From Schinkia azotoformans LMG 9581 (GTDB taxonomy: Bacteria > Bacillota > Bacilli > Bacillales > Bacillaceae_J), in the NCBI RefSeq assembly GCF_000307855.1, contig NZ_AJLR01000040.1:62001-126000 (forward strand): DNA of 64,000 nt. Reading direction: 5' to 3'. The first letter of the stretch is position 1; every line of letters starts with the position of its first letter. The translations under genes were made by a program, and so were the position numbers. The notes beneath the pieces were generated by a model, which saw only the letters and a list, made by a program, of their open reading frames with translations, had not been told where the DNA came from and did no database searches. Positions 57,100-64,000 of the stretch are shown here, piece by piece.

Positions 57100-57139
57100 C
57101 CCAACACCGTCTTGGATTGCACGGTGCCAGGCACTTGGG
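57100..57139. repeat. REP-like palindromic element
   Basis: CCCAA and TTGGG form an outer stem enclosing GTGCC-A-GGCAC and a CACCGT ... ACGGTG hairpin. The GGTGCCAGGCAC core looks like dispersed REP palindromes of Bacillus mobilised by RAYT transposases. It lies 32 bases downstream of phaJ and could also end that transcript. Confidence 0.55.
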
Positions 57140-57170
57140 ATTTTTAAAGAAACTCTTGGCTATTGAAATT

Positions 57171-57611
57171 TTACATTTTCATAACTACGGCTGTTCCTTC
57201 TAAAACCATTTTTTCATATTGATTGTAAATATGTGTATTCATCTTGAGTATTTGCTTATCATCTCTTTTTTCGATTACTTCGCCTACAACGGTTAAGGTA
57301 TCACCAATTTTTACAGGCGCCTTGAACTTTACATCTTGAGATAAATACAGTGTATTTTTTCCTGGTAGCTTTGTGCCAATTAAAGTAGAAATAAAACCGG
57401 CTGTGAGCAGTCCATGGGCAATACGTTCTTTAAACATCGTAGTTTTTGCAAATTCGTCATCCACATGAATCGGATTAACATCCCCTGTCACCTTTGCAAA
57501 TTCCATCACATCATCGTTCGTAATCGTCTTCGTGTAAATAGCTTTCGTACCAACCTGAATTTGAGAATATGGGACATCACATACTTGGTTTGACTGTTCA
57601 ATGAAGCTCAT
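57171..57611 (-). CDS. phaJ: (R)-specific enoyl-CoA hydratase (MaoC type)
   Basis: 146 residues from the ATG at 57611, six bases after GGGGAG. Hydratase-2 motif AKVTGDVNPIHVDDEFAK with catalytic Asp and His, then RIAHGLLTAGFIS. Supplies (R)-3-hydroxyacyl-CoA from beta-oxidation for PHA synthesis. Promoter-distal gene of the phaQ-phaP-phaJ set. Confidence 0.9.
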   Translation of the reverse strand: MSFIEQSNQVCDVPYSQIQVGTKAIYTKTITNDDVMEFAKVTGDVNPIHVDDEFAKTTMFKERIAHGLLTAGFISTLIGTKLPGKNTLYLSQDVKFKAPVKIGDTLTVVGEVIEKRDDKQILKMNTHIYNQYEKMVLEGTAVVMKM

Positions 57612-57644
57612 CCACATCTCCCCAATCTGTTTAACTTAATAAAG

Positions 57645-58172
57645 TTACTTTAGTAACGAAAGGTTTTGGGTTTGGAATTTTTCAAATTCCTCTGTAATTT
57701 TTTCAAAAACATTTTTCATCTCAAGAGAAATTTCATTAATCATAGATTTCATTTCAGAGCGATTTTTCTCTTGTTGCTGAAAGAGTTCATCAATACTTTT
57801 CTCAATTTGGCTTAAGTTTTGAGACATCAATTGTTTGACAGCGTTTTGTGGTGTAAGTGAGATTTTTGATACACGTTCGATTACATCCTCAAGCTGCTTT
57901 TGGATATTTTGTAGTGATTCACTTGTGTTTTCGTCTTGATACTTTTCTACTGTGGACAATGCTTTCACCTGAAACTTCTCAGTGATTGCTTTTAATTCCT
58001 TAGAATATGAATCTAATAATTTAAAATATAATTCCACCGCGTTTTTCTGTTGATTAAAGGTTTGCATAAACAAATTTTCAAATTGTTTTTGATTGCTATA
58101 TACTTGCGTCAACCCCTCGTCCCATCGGTCCCAAATAAGATTAATGAAATATTTTGAGTCAAGTGCTGTCAT
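57645..58172 (-). CDS. phaP: Phasin PhaP (PHA granule protein)
   Basis: 175 residues, helical and Gln/Glu/Lys-rich with heptad-like coiled coil (about 90-170). FINLIWDRWDEGLTQVYSNQ is the conserved start of Bacillus phasins. Coats granules and limits their size. Confidence 0.88.
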   Translation of the reverse strand: MTALDSKYFINLIWDRWDEGLTQVYSNQKQFENLFMQTFNQQKNAVELYFKLLDSYSKELKAITEKFQVKALSTVEKYQDENTSESLQNIQKQLEDVIERVSKISLTPQNAVKQLMSQNLSQIEKSIDELFQQQEKNRSEMKSMINEISLEMKNVFEKITEEFEKFQTQNLSLLK

Positions 58173-58211
58173 GAATAATTACCCCTTTTTTATTATTTAT
58201 TTTTATAGTTT

Positions 58212-58634
58212 CTAGTTTTCTTTTTCTTCGTCTTTCTTCTTACTATGCTGTGGAAAAGTAAACATATTGGTATAAACTGAAAAAAATTGATCAAGTATCG
58301 ATTGGTAATGCTCAAGCGAATACACACAAGTTTTTAAGTATTGTTCACCTGCCTCTGTTAATGAATAAATTCTTTTTGCCGGTCCAGCTTCTGATGTGTC
58401 CCATTCAGACTTAACGAGTGTATCCTTTTCCAATTGTCTAAGCATCCGATATAAATTTCCTTGGTCAATCGTAGAAAAACCAAAGTCCATTAATTGCTGC
58501 AAAATTTTGTAGCCATGGCAATTAATATCGCGAAGACTTAAGAGTATGAATGGAACAATAAAATTTTTAGGAGCCTGAAAGGTTTGTTCTGATTTACTAG
58601 AAGAGTCTTTAGAATGATTTGTCATATTATTCAC
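58212..58634 (-). CDS. phaQ: PHB-responsive repressor PhaQ (PadR type)
   Basis: 140 residues. PadR winged helix: FIVPFILLSLRDINCHGYKI, LMDFGFSTIDQGNLYRMLRQLEKDTLVKSEW, GPAKRIYSLTEAGEQYL. Represses phaP and itself until PHB is present. The divergent promoter region has a matching inverted repeat. Confidence 0.88.
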   Translation of the reverse strand: MNNMTNHSKDSSSKSEQTFQAPKNFIVPFILLSLRDINCHGYKILQQLMDFGFSTIDQGNLYRMLRQLEKDTLVKSEWDTSEAGPAKRIYSLTEAGEQYLKTCVYSLEHYQSILDQFFSVYTNMFTFPQHSKKKDEEKEN

Positions 58635-58681
58635 CTGCTTTAAAATGTTCTCCCTACATGTAATTTACACATAGATGGATC

Positions 58682-58746
58682 AATTAAGAACTAAAAAGTG
58701 TAAAAAATAAAATAAATTATTGTATTTTGAGTTTTTGGTTCTAATT
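58682..58746. promoter_or_regulatory. Candidate PhaQ operator
   Basis: AATTAAGAACTAAAAA (58682-58697) and TTTTTGGTTCTAATT (58732-58746) are inverted arms with one extra base, centred in the phaQ-phaR divergent region. Confidence 0.45.
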
Positions 58747-58810
58747 CAGGTGCAGGGTCATAAGTTAAAAAGGGATTTAAAATAGCGGGTTTTTAGAAAG
58801 GAGAACGTCT

Positions 58811-59224
58811 GTGAACCATTCAAATACGATTGATCCATTTGAGATTTGGAAGAAGGTTTATGATCAAACGGAATCTTATTGGAGTAAAGTGCTGGATGAA
58901 AATCTTGCAACAGAAGATTTTTCGATAGGCCTTGGAAAAGTTCTTGATATGAATCTTCAATATAAAAAGTTAGTGAATGATTCCACGAGCGCTTATCTTG
59001 AACAAATGAATATGCCTTCAAAAGACGACCTAGCAAAGTTAGCCTCATTAATCATAAATGTGGAAACGAAAGTAGATCAAATAGAAGAGGTTGTAGAAGA
59101 GGCCATTGTTGTACAAGCAGACCAGGATAAACAAGCTAGTGAAATTAAGAATTTACAACATGAAGTAAAAAGGATTCATAGAAAAATGGATCAAATTTTA
59201 GAGCTACTGCAAAAACAAGCTTAA
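58811..59224 (+). CDS. phaR: Class IV PHA synthase subunit PhaR
   Basis: 137 residues, GTG start after AAAGGAG. DPFEIWKKVYDQTESYWSKV at the N-terminus is typical; the C-terminal half is coiled coil. Partner of PhaC. Confidence 0.92.
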   Translation: MNHSNTIDPFEIWKKVYDQTESYWSKVLDENLATEDFSIGLGKVLDMNLQYKKLVNDSTSAYLEQMNMPSKDDLAKLASLIINVETKVDQIEEVVEEAIVVQADQDKQASEIKNLQHEVKRIHRKMDQILELLQKQA

Positions 59225-59276
59225 AACTAAATAGGAAAGAAATTAGGGTAAAAAAGAAGGGATGGCGAGGGGGCAC

Positions 59277-60368
59277 ATGGTAAATTCATTAGTAAAAGAT
59301 TGGGAAAATGTATTTGAAGAAACAGTCCCAAAAGAAATTAAAGATTCGTATATACGAATTAAAAGGGCTTCTGAAATAATGATAACAGAAGCAGAGCCTG
59401 AGGTAGGTTTAACACCAAAAGAAGTGATTTGGACAAAAAATAAAACAAAGCTTTATCGTTATGTTTCAAGTCAACCAACTAAACATAAAACACCATTTTT
59501 AATGGTCTACGCGTTAATTAATAAACCTTATATTTTAGATATAACACCTGGCTTCAGTCTTGTGGAATATCTTTTGAATCGCGGCTTTGATGTTTATTTG
59601 CTTGATTGGGGTACACCGGGAGAAGAAGATAAGCAAATGAGGTTAGATGATTATATTCTAGATTATATTCCTAAAGCAGTTAAAAAAGTATTAAAAACAT
59701 CAGGTGCTGATGAAATCTCGATGTTAGGTTACTGTATGGGTGGAACAATGACATCGGTTTTTGCTGCATTACATCCTGAGCTACCGATTAAAAATATTGT
59801 TTTTATGGCAAGTCCTTTTGACTTTGAAAATACAGGTCTTTATGCAAGATTATTAGACGAACGTTATTTTGATTTAGATAAAGTGGTAGAAACATACGGA
59901 AACGTGCCGCCTGAAATGATCGATTTTGGAAATAAAATGCTTAAACCAATTGCAAACTTTTACGGACCTTATGTAAGTTTAGTGGATCGTTCAGAAAATC
60001 AAAAGTTTGTTAACTCGTGGAAATTAATGCAAAAGTGGTTAACTGATGGAATTCCGTTTCCAGGTGAAGCTTATCGTCAATGGATTCGCGAATTTTATCA
60101 ACAAAATAAGCTAATAAAAGGCGAATTAGTCGTACGTGGCCGAAAAGTGGATTTATCCAAGATTAAGGCGAATGTTTTGAATATTTCTGCTGAAAAAGAT
60201 CTAATTGCAATGCCGCACCAAGTAGAAGCCTTGATGGATGCTGTTTCTAGTGAAGATAAACAATATGTATGCATATCAACTGGTCATATTTCGATTACTT
60301 TTGGTCCAAAAGCTGTTAGAGAGACGTTTCCAACAATTGCCGACTGGTTAGAGGAGCGTTCTAATTAA
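59277..60368 (+). CDS. phaC: Class IV polyhydroxyalkanoate synthase PhaC
   Basis: 363 residues from the ATG at 59277 (GAGGGGG site). The lipase-like box is GYCMGG with nucleophile Cys153; the triad is completed by Asp308 (EKDLIAMP) and His337 (STGHISITFG), matching the Bacillus enzyme. Polymerises hydroxyacyl-CoA with PhaR. phaB (acetoacetyl-CoA reductase) is not in this locus; phaJ supplies the monomer instead. Confidence 0.95.
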   Translation: MVNSLVKDWENVFEETVPKEIKDSYIRIKRASEIMITEAEPEVGLTPKEVIWTKNKTKLYRYVSSQPTKHKTPFLMVYALINKPYILDITPGFSLVEYLLNRGFDVYLLDWGTPGEEDKQMRLDDYILDYIPKAVKKVLKTSGADEISMLGYCMGGTMTSVFAALHPELPIKNIVFMASPFDFENTGLYARLLDERYFDLDKVVETYGNVPPEMIDFGNKMLKPIANFYGPYVSLVDRSENQKFVNSWKLMQKWLTDGIPFPGEAYRQWIREFYQQNKLIKGELVVRGRKVDLSKIKANVLNISAEKDLIAMPHQVEALMDAVSSEDKQYVCISTGHISITFGPKAVRETFPTIADWLEERSN

Positions 60369-60393
60369 GAAACATTGACTTCCGTGAACTCAA

Positions 60394-60422
60394 TTGATAA
60401 AATAAACAAAGTAAGATATAAT
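60394..60422 (+). promoter_or_regulatory. Promoter of rnpB
   Basis: TTGATA (60394-60399), 17-base spacer, TATAAT (60417-60422), ending just before the mature RNA. A second possible promoter is TTGACT (60375) with TAAAAT (60398). Confidence 0.75.
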
Positions 60423-60435
60423 AAACAAGCAATAC

Positions 60436-60855
60436 TTCATACAAAACTGGCGAGAATCGCGCAGATCTTGTATCTGTGAGGAAAGTCCGTGCTCGCACAG
60501 GCTGCGATGCCTGTAGTGATCGTGCCTAGCGAAACCGTAAGCTAGGGCAGCTCTTTCCAAGAGTTGACGGCAGGGAAAATACCTAAGTCCATTTTGGATA
60601 TGGTATGACTACCTTGAAAGTGCCACAGTGACGGAGCTTCAATGGAAACATTGGAGGTGGAACGAGGTAAACCCCACGAGCGAGAAACCCAAATTTGGTA
60701 GGGGAAGTGTCTGGAGGGAATTGAACCGAACAGACACCATAGCCATTAAGGCTGTGAGATAGATGATTCTCCATTCAAGTGCGAGAATACTTTTCGTATT
60801 CATTTGCAGCACTAAATGAACAGAACACGGCTTACAAGGTTTTGTATGAAACCAA
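60436..60855 (+). ncRNA. rnpB: RNase P RNA, bacterial type B
   Basis: The P1 arms TTCATACAAAAC and GTTTTGTATGAA bracket the molecule. Universal core strings are present: GAGGAAAGTCCGTGCTCGCA, AGTGACGGAG, GAGCGAGAAACCCAAATTTG and ACAGAACACGGCTTAC. The whole closely follows the B. subtilis RNA. Ends are estimated from P1. Confidence 0.97.
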
Positions 60856-60885
60856 TTGTGAAAATAAACTGAATGATGTAAAATG

Positions 60886-60923
60886 ACGGACTTTGCAGCT
60901 AATTATGCAAGTCCGTTTTGTTT
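60886..60923 (+). terminator. Terminator after rnpB
   Basis: ACGGACTT-T-GCA and TGC-AAGTCCGT pair; TTTTGTTTT follows. Confidence 0.85.
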
Positions 60924-61026
60924 TATAATGACAATAGTAATTCATAGTTATCATCAAGCGAAAAGTATGCTATATTTGTTAAGTCTTTGTTATTTTCTAA
61001 TTAGATAGTAAAAGGAGTTTAATAGT

Positions 61027-61857
61027 ATGGATTTTCTTACAATTTTAAAAGCAATTATCCTTGGTATGGTTGAAGGATTGACGGAATTTGCGCCTGTTTC
61101 TTCGACAGGACATATGATTATTGTTGATGATATGTGGCTGCAATCAGAACAATTTTTAACGAAATATGTGGCTAATACATTTAAAGTAGTTATTCAGCTC
61201 GGTTCAATATTAGCTGTTGTCGTTGTCTTTAAAGACCGTTTTATTGAGATGCTGGGACTTGGAAAACGAGGGAGGCAAGCCCTTCATGAAAAAGGACATC
61301 TTAAACTAACACATGTGATTGTTGGCTTAATTCCTGCTGGAATTCTAGGAGTACTCCTCGAAGATATGATTGATGAACATTTATTTACAACTGGAACAGT
61401 TCTAATCGGTTTAGTTTTGGGTGCCATCTTAATGATTATTGCTGATAAATTCACTAAAAATAAACCAATGGTTCAAACGGTAGACCAAATTACTTATAAA
61501 CAGGCATTTACAATCGGCTGCATTCAATGCCTTTCATTGTGGCCTGGATTTTCGAGATCAGGTGCAACGATTTCTGGAGGCGTTTTAGTCGGTTTAAGCC
61601 ATCGTGCCGCGGCTGATTTTACTTTTATTATGGCTGTGCCAATTATGGCTGGTGCAAGCGGTATATCATTTCTTAAAAACTTAGAATATTTTTCATTCGA
61701 TGCATTGCCATTTTTTATTCTGGGTTTCATTAGTGCTTTTGTATTTGCTTTAATTTCTATCCGCTTTTTCTTAAAGCTCATCAACAGGATAAAACTTGTG
61801 CCGTTTGCAATTTATCGTATAGTATTAGCTGCTGTGATTTATGTGGTTTATTTTTAA
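61027..61857 (+). CDS. uppP: Undecaprenyl-diphosphatase (BacA type)
   Basis: 276 residues, eight helices. EGLTEFAPVSSTGHMI and GFSRSGATISGG are the two catalytic motifs. Recycles the lipid carrier for cell wall synthesis and gives bacitracin tolerance. Confidence 0.96.
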   Translation: MDFLTILKAIILGMVEGLTEFAPVSSTGHMIIVDDMWLQSEQFLTKYVANTFKVVIQLGSILAVVVVFKDRFIEMLGLGKRGRQALHEKGHLKLTHVIVGLIPAGILGVLLEDMIDEHLFTTGTVLIGLVLGAILMIIADKFTKNKPMVQTVDQITYKQAFTIGCIQCLSLWPGFSRSGATISGGVLVGLSHRAAADFTFIMAVPIMAGASGISFLKNLEYFSFDALPFFILGFISAFVFALISIRFFLKLINRIKLVPFAIYRIVLAAVIYVVYF

Positions 61858-61865
61858 ATAGCAGG

Positions 61866-61905
61866 AAAGGGACTTACCCCAAACACGGTAGGTCCTTTAT
61901 TATTT
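61866..61905 (+). terminator. Terminator after uppP
   Basis: AAAGGGACTTACC and GGTAGGTCCTTT form the stem, then a T-rich tail. Confidence 0.85.
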
Positions 61906-61953
61906 TGAATATTTCAATGGATGCTTTTTAATCGGCTGTAAGGAGAGAATACG

Positions 61954-63237
61954 ATGAAGAATATCATGCCTACGCTCCAATGGTTACTGTTTATGGTTTC
62001 AGGGAGCATCGTTACACCAATTGCAGTAGCAGGTATTTATAATTTTAATGTTGATCAAACGATTGATTTTATCGCAAGAACCTTCTTTGTATTAGCAATA
62101 ACAGGGTTACTGCAAGTTTGGTTTGGACACCATATGCCTGTTTTAGAAGGGCCGGCCGGTTTATGGTGGGGGATTTTTGCTTTATACGCAAATTTAGGAG
62201 TCGTTATTTACGGTTCCTTGGAAAATACGTTACAAACATTGGAATTTGCATTGCTTATTAGCGGGGGAATCGCCATCCTTTTAGGTCTCTTTGGGCTGAT
62301 TGAAAAAATTGCAAAATTTTTTACCCCGGCGGTCACAGGGACTTATATGATTTTATTAGTTGCCCAACTAAGTGGTTCATTTTTAAATGGGCTCCTAGGC
62401 GTAGATTTAACCGGAAAAATCTCATATAAAATTGCCATTTTATCATTTATTATTGTTTTGATCTCATTTTTAACAGCTCATCATTATATATTAAGACAGT
62501 TTGGTATTGTGATCAGTATCGTAGTTGGTTATATTTTATTTTCTGTTTTTGGTCTTTCAACACCATTTCATGAAGCAAAATCCTTCTTTAAGCTACCTCA
62601 ACTTTTTGCATTTGGATCCCCTAATGTAGATTGGGGGATTGTACCTACTGTATTTTTTATTACATTGCTACTAATCACGAATATGTTAGCAACGGTCAAA
62701 GTTGTTCAAAGTGTCTTAAAAAGGGAAGGGAAAAAGATTCCGGAGATGCCCGGAAAAAAAACAGGGGCAATTATGGGGATTAGTCAGCTCTTAAGCGGAT
62801 TATTTGCTTCTGTAGGTTCTGTACCAATCTCAGGTACAGCGGGCTTCATTGCAACAAGTAAAATTATTAGCAGAACACCTTTTATAATTGCTTCCCTTGT
62901 TATTATTGTTTTAACGTTCTTTTCACCAGTGATTGCTGTAATTGCAACAATACCTGCTGCAGTTGGATATGCAGCTATTTTTCCAGCCTTCTCAGGACTG
63001 TTGTCTATCGGCATTAAAGAATTGTTTTCAAGTGAAGCAGTTGAGAAAACAATTAGCAAAGTCGTTGTGCCACTTTTTGTCGGTTTAGGTGTGATGTTCA
63101 TTCCAACCGAAGCTTATTCTTCATTGCCGCCACTAGTTGCTTCAATTCTAAGTAATGGGCTTGTATTGGGAACGATCATGATCTTATTAGTGGAGGTTAT
63201 TGATGTAAAAAAACAACAATTTAGAAAAAATCAATAA
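61954..63237 (+). CDS. NCS2-family purine/pyrimidine permease
   Basis: 427 residues with about 13 helices. FMVSGSIVTPIAVAGIYNFN, HHMPVLEGPAGLWWGIFALY and the SVPISGTAGFIATSKI stretch fit a divergent branch of the nucleobase-cation symporter 2 family. It differs from PbuX, and no purine riboswitch is upstream, so the substrate is uncertain. Confidence 0.85.
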   Translation: MKNIMPTLQWLLFMVSGSIVTPIAVAGIYNFNVDQTIDFIARTFFVLAITGLLQVWFGHHMPVLEGPAGLWWGIFALYANLGVVIYGSLENTLQTLEFALLISGGIAILLGLFGLIEKIAKFFTPAVTGTYMILLVAQLSGSFLNGLLGVDLTGKISYKIAILSFIIVLISFLTAHHYILRQFGIVISIVVGYILFSVFGLSTPFHEAKSFFKLPQLFAFGSPNVDWGIVPTVFFITLLLITNMLATVKVVQSVLKREGKKIPEMPGKKTGAIMGISQLLSGLFASVGSVPISGTAGFIATSKIISRTPFIIASLVIIVLTFFSPVIAVIATIPAAVGYAAIFPAFSGLLSIGIKELFSSEAVEKTISKVVVPLFVGLGVMFIPTEAYSSLPPLVASILSNGLVLGTIMILLVEVIDVKKQQFRKNQ

Positions 63238-63289
63238 ATAAACACCCTCATTACTTGGAGCGTGTCCAAAGTAATGGGGGTGTTTATTA
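63236..63289. terminator. Bidirectional terminator between the permease and peroxiredoxin genes
   Basis: ATAAACACCCTCATTACTT pairs nearly fully with AAGTAATGGGGGTGTTTAT, ending at the stop codon of the peroxiredoxin gene. Confidence 0.92.
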
Positions 63290-63781
63290 TTATTTATTTT
63301 CAAGTTTTCTTAAAACTTCGAAGATCTCTTCGTTTTCAGGAAGTTCGCCGATTGGATGTACATCAATAAATTGGATAATACCTTCTTTATCAATGACGAA
63401 CAATGCGCGCTCGCTCATTCCATTTTCATGGCGCACTCCATAAAGGTCTGTTACTTTACCTTGTGGGTAGAAGTCAGAAAGAAGTGGGTAGCTGATGCCA
63501 CCTACAGATTTTTGCCATGCTTCATGGCTAGGTACACTATCTACGCTAATACCCAAAACTTGAGTATTTAAGCCTTCAAACTCATCGAGGTCATCTTCGT
63601 ATGAAGGCATTTGCGCGCCTCAGACTGGTGTCCAATCTAAAGGATAGAATGCAATAAATACATTTTTTTTGCCAAGATAGTCAGAAAGAGTGACTTCTCG
63701 ATCGCCGTGTGCTTTTAGAGTAAAGTCAGGGGCTTTATCTCCAACTTTGAGCGTTTTTGTTTCAGTTGCTCCTTTTGGCAC
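63290..63781 (-). CDS. Selenocysteine-containing peroxiredoxin (in-frame UGA at 63622-63620)
   Basis: 163 residues when UGA is read as selenocysteine 54. The GTG start at 63781 has AAAGGAGG eight bases upstream. Reading: [43 protein letters not shown], then [14 protein letters not shown] and [11 protein letters not shown]. In this AhpC/TSA family the motif P-x3-T-x2-C holds the peroxidatic cysteine; here it is Pro47, Thr51 and U54. There is no cysteine anywhere else in the protein, so the enzyme would be a 1-Sec type with no resolving cysteine. A thioredoxin-reductase-like gene precedes it. Gene callers would start at the Met at 63610 and lose the active site. Confidence 0.85.
63572..63608 (-). 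promoter_or_regulatory. Candidate SECIS element of the peroxiredoxin gene
   Basis: On the minus strand, 11 bases after the UGA, GCCUUCA pairs with UGAAGGC; an inner CGA/UCG stem holds loop AGAUGACC, whose second base is G as bacterial SECIS loops require. A smaller CUUC-AUAC-GAAG hairpin competes. Folding was done by eye. Confidence 0.5.
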
Positions 63782-63903
63782 AGTAATTCCTCCTTTTATA
63801 ACAAATAATTTATTTATAATTAACCAATAAGGGAGAACACCCTTTTGGTAATTATCACAAAAATATTGTAATTGTTAAAATCTTTATAAGCAAATTGTGC
63901 TTA

Positions 63904-64000
63904 TTAGCTGTACTGAGCTTTCATTGTTTTACGTTTGTTAACATGTTGATCTGCTCCAAGCGCAGCAATACATCCATCTGCAGCCGAGATAACAGCTTGC
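63904..64000 (-). CDS. Thioredoxin-reductase-like flavoprotein, 3' end only
   Basis: Only the last 32 codons are in the window: QAVISAADGCIAALGADQHV, then NKRKTMKAQYS and stop. The AADGCIAAL stretch is the FAD/quinone-contact end of TrxB-type reductases. Transcribed toward the selenoprotein peroxiredoxin 120 bases away, which suggests an electron-supply partner. Confidence 0.75.
   Translation of the reverse strand, partial: QAVISAADGCIAALGADQHVNKRKTMKAQYS

Noticed and set aside
60583-60774. Minus-strand open frame as a gene
   Set aside because: It lies inside the RNase P RNA and has no ribosome site or family similarity.

Overview
This window comes from the chromosome of a low-GC, endospore-forming member of the Bacillaceae. 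The evidence is Bacillus-type ribosome binding sites, AT-rich intergenic DNA, spore genes (GerP-like proteins, an alpha-crystallin-like coat/germination protein, SpoVIF, SspH), a type B RNase P RNA, an xpt-pbuX operon behind a purine riboswitch, and a class IV (PhaR/PhaC) polyhydroxyalkanoate locus. The gene content points to a facultative anaerobe able to use H2 and formate and probably nitrogen oxides. The genus cannot be fixed from the sequence alone; Neobacillus- or Schinkia-like denitrifying bacilli would fit. No integrase, IS element, CRISPR array or prophage was seen.

Layout. 1-1974 (minus strand): a two-subunit CuA heme-copper enzyme whose subunit I lacks the oxidase tyrosine, so it is more likely a CuA nitric oxide reductase than an oxidase, then an HxlR regulator. 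2463-8802: a diguanylate cyclase, a zinc-ribbon protein, a set of spore-protein genes, recQ, an acetyltransferase and a decayed metallophosphoesterase. 9050-14553: a nikABCDE-type nickel ABC transporter plus an acetyltransferase. 14749-24899: an uptake [NiFe]-hydrogenase operon, hupSLCD, a 138-residue protein with a Rieske-like layout but four cysteines, then hypABFCDE. The nickel importer and the hydrogenase evidently belong together. 25074-35345: a chemoreceptor, ppaC, a nitroreductase, a 52-bp tandem repeat array, pbuX-xpt with riboswitch, thyA-dedA-folA and ilvA.

35593-47034 is a formate dehydrogenase and molybdenum-cofactor island: fdhD, a catalytic subunit with an in-frame UGA read as selenocysteine, a four-cluster ferredoxin subunit, a cytochrome b subunit broken near its end by a 4-bp duplication, fdhE, mobA, moeA, a MoeA-PBP fusion gene, and tatA-tatA-tatC. 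The Tat genes suit the Tat-exported hydrogenase and formate dehydrogenase. FNR-like palindromes precede fdhD and a truncated globin gene. 47066-56488 holds mixed housekeeping and spore genes, a CAP-domain lipoprotein, an FRG-domain protein, a pseudouridine synthase and a DUF2157/GDYXXLXY membrane protein. 56611-60368 is a PilZ gene and the PHA locus (phaJ-phaP-phaQ divergent from phaR-phaC). 60436-60855 is rnpB. The end carries uppP, an NCS2 permease, a peroxiredoxin whose peroxidatic position is UGA, and the 3' end of a thioredoxin-reductase-like gene.

The most notable result is that two unrelated genes, the formate dehydrogenase and the peroxiredoxin, have in-frame UGA codons exactly at the catalytic Cys/Sec position. 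This implies that the organism decodes selenocysteine, which is uncommon in Bacillaceae. The peroxiredoxin would be easy to miss or annotate as truncated.
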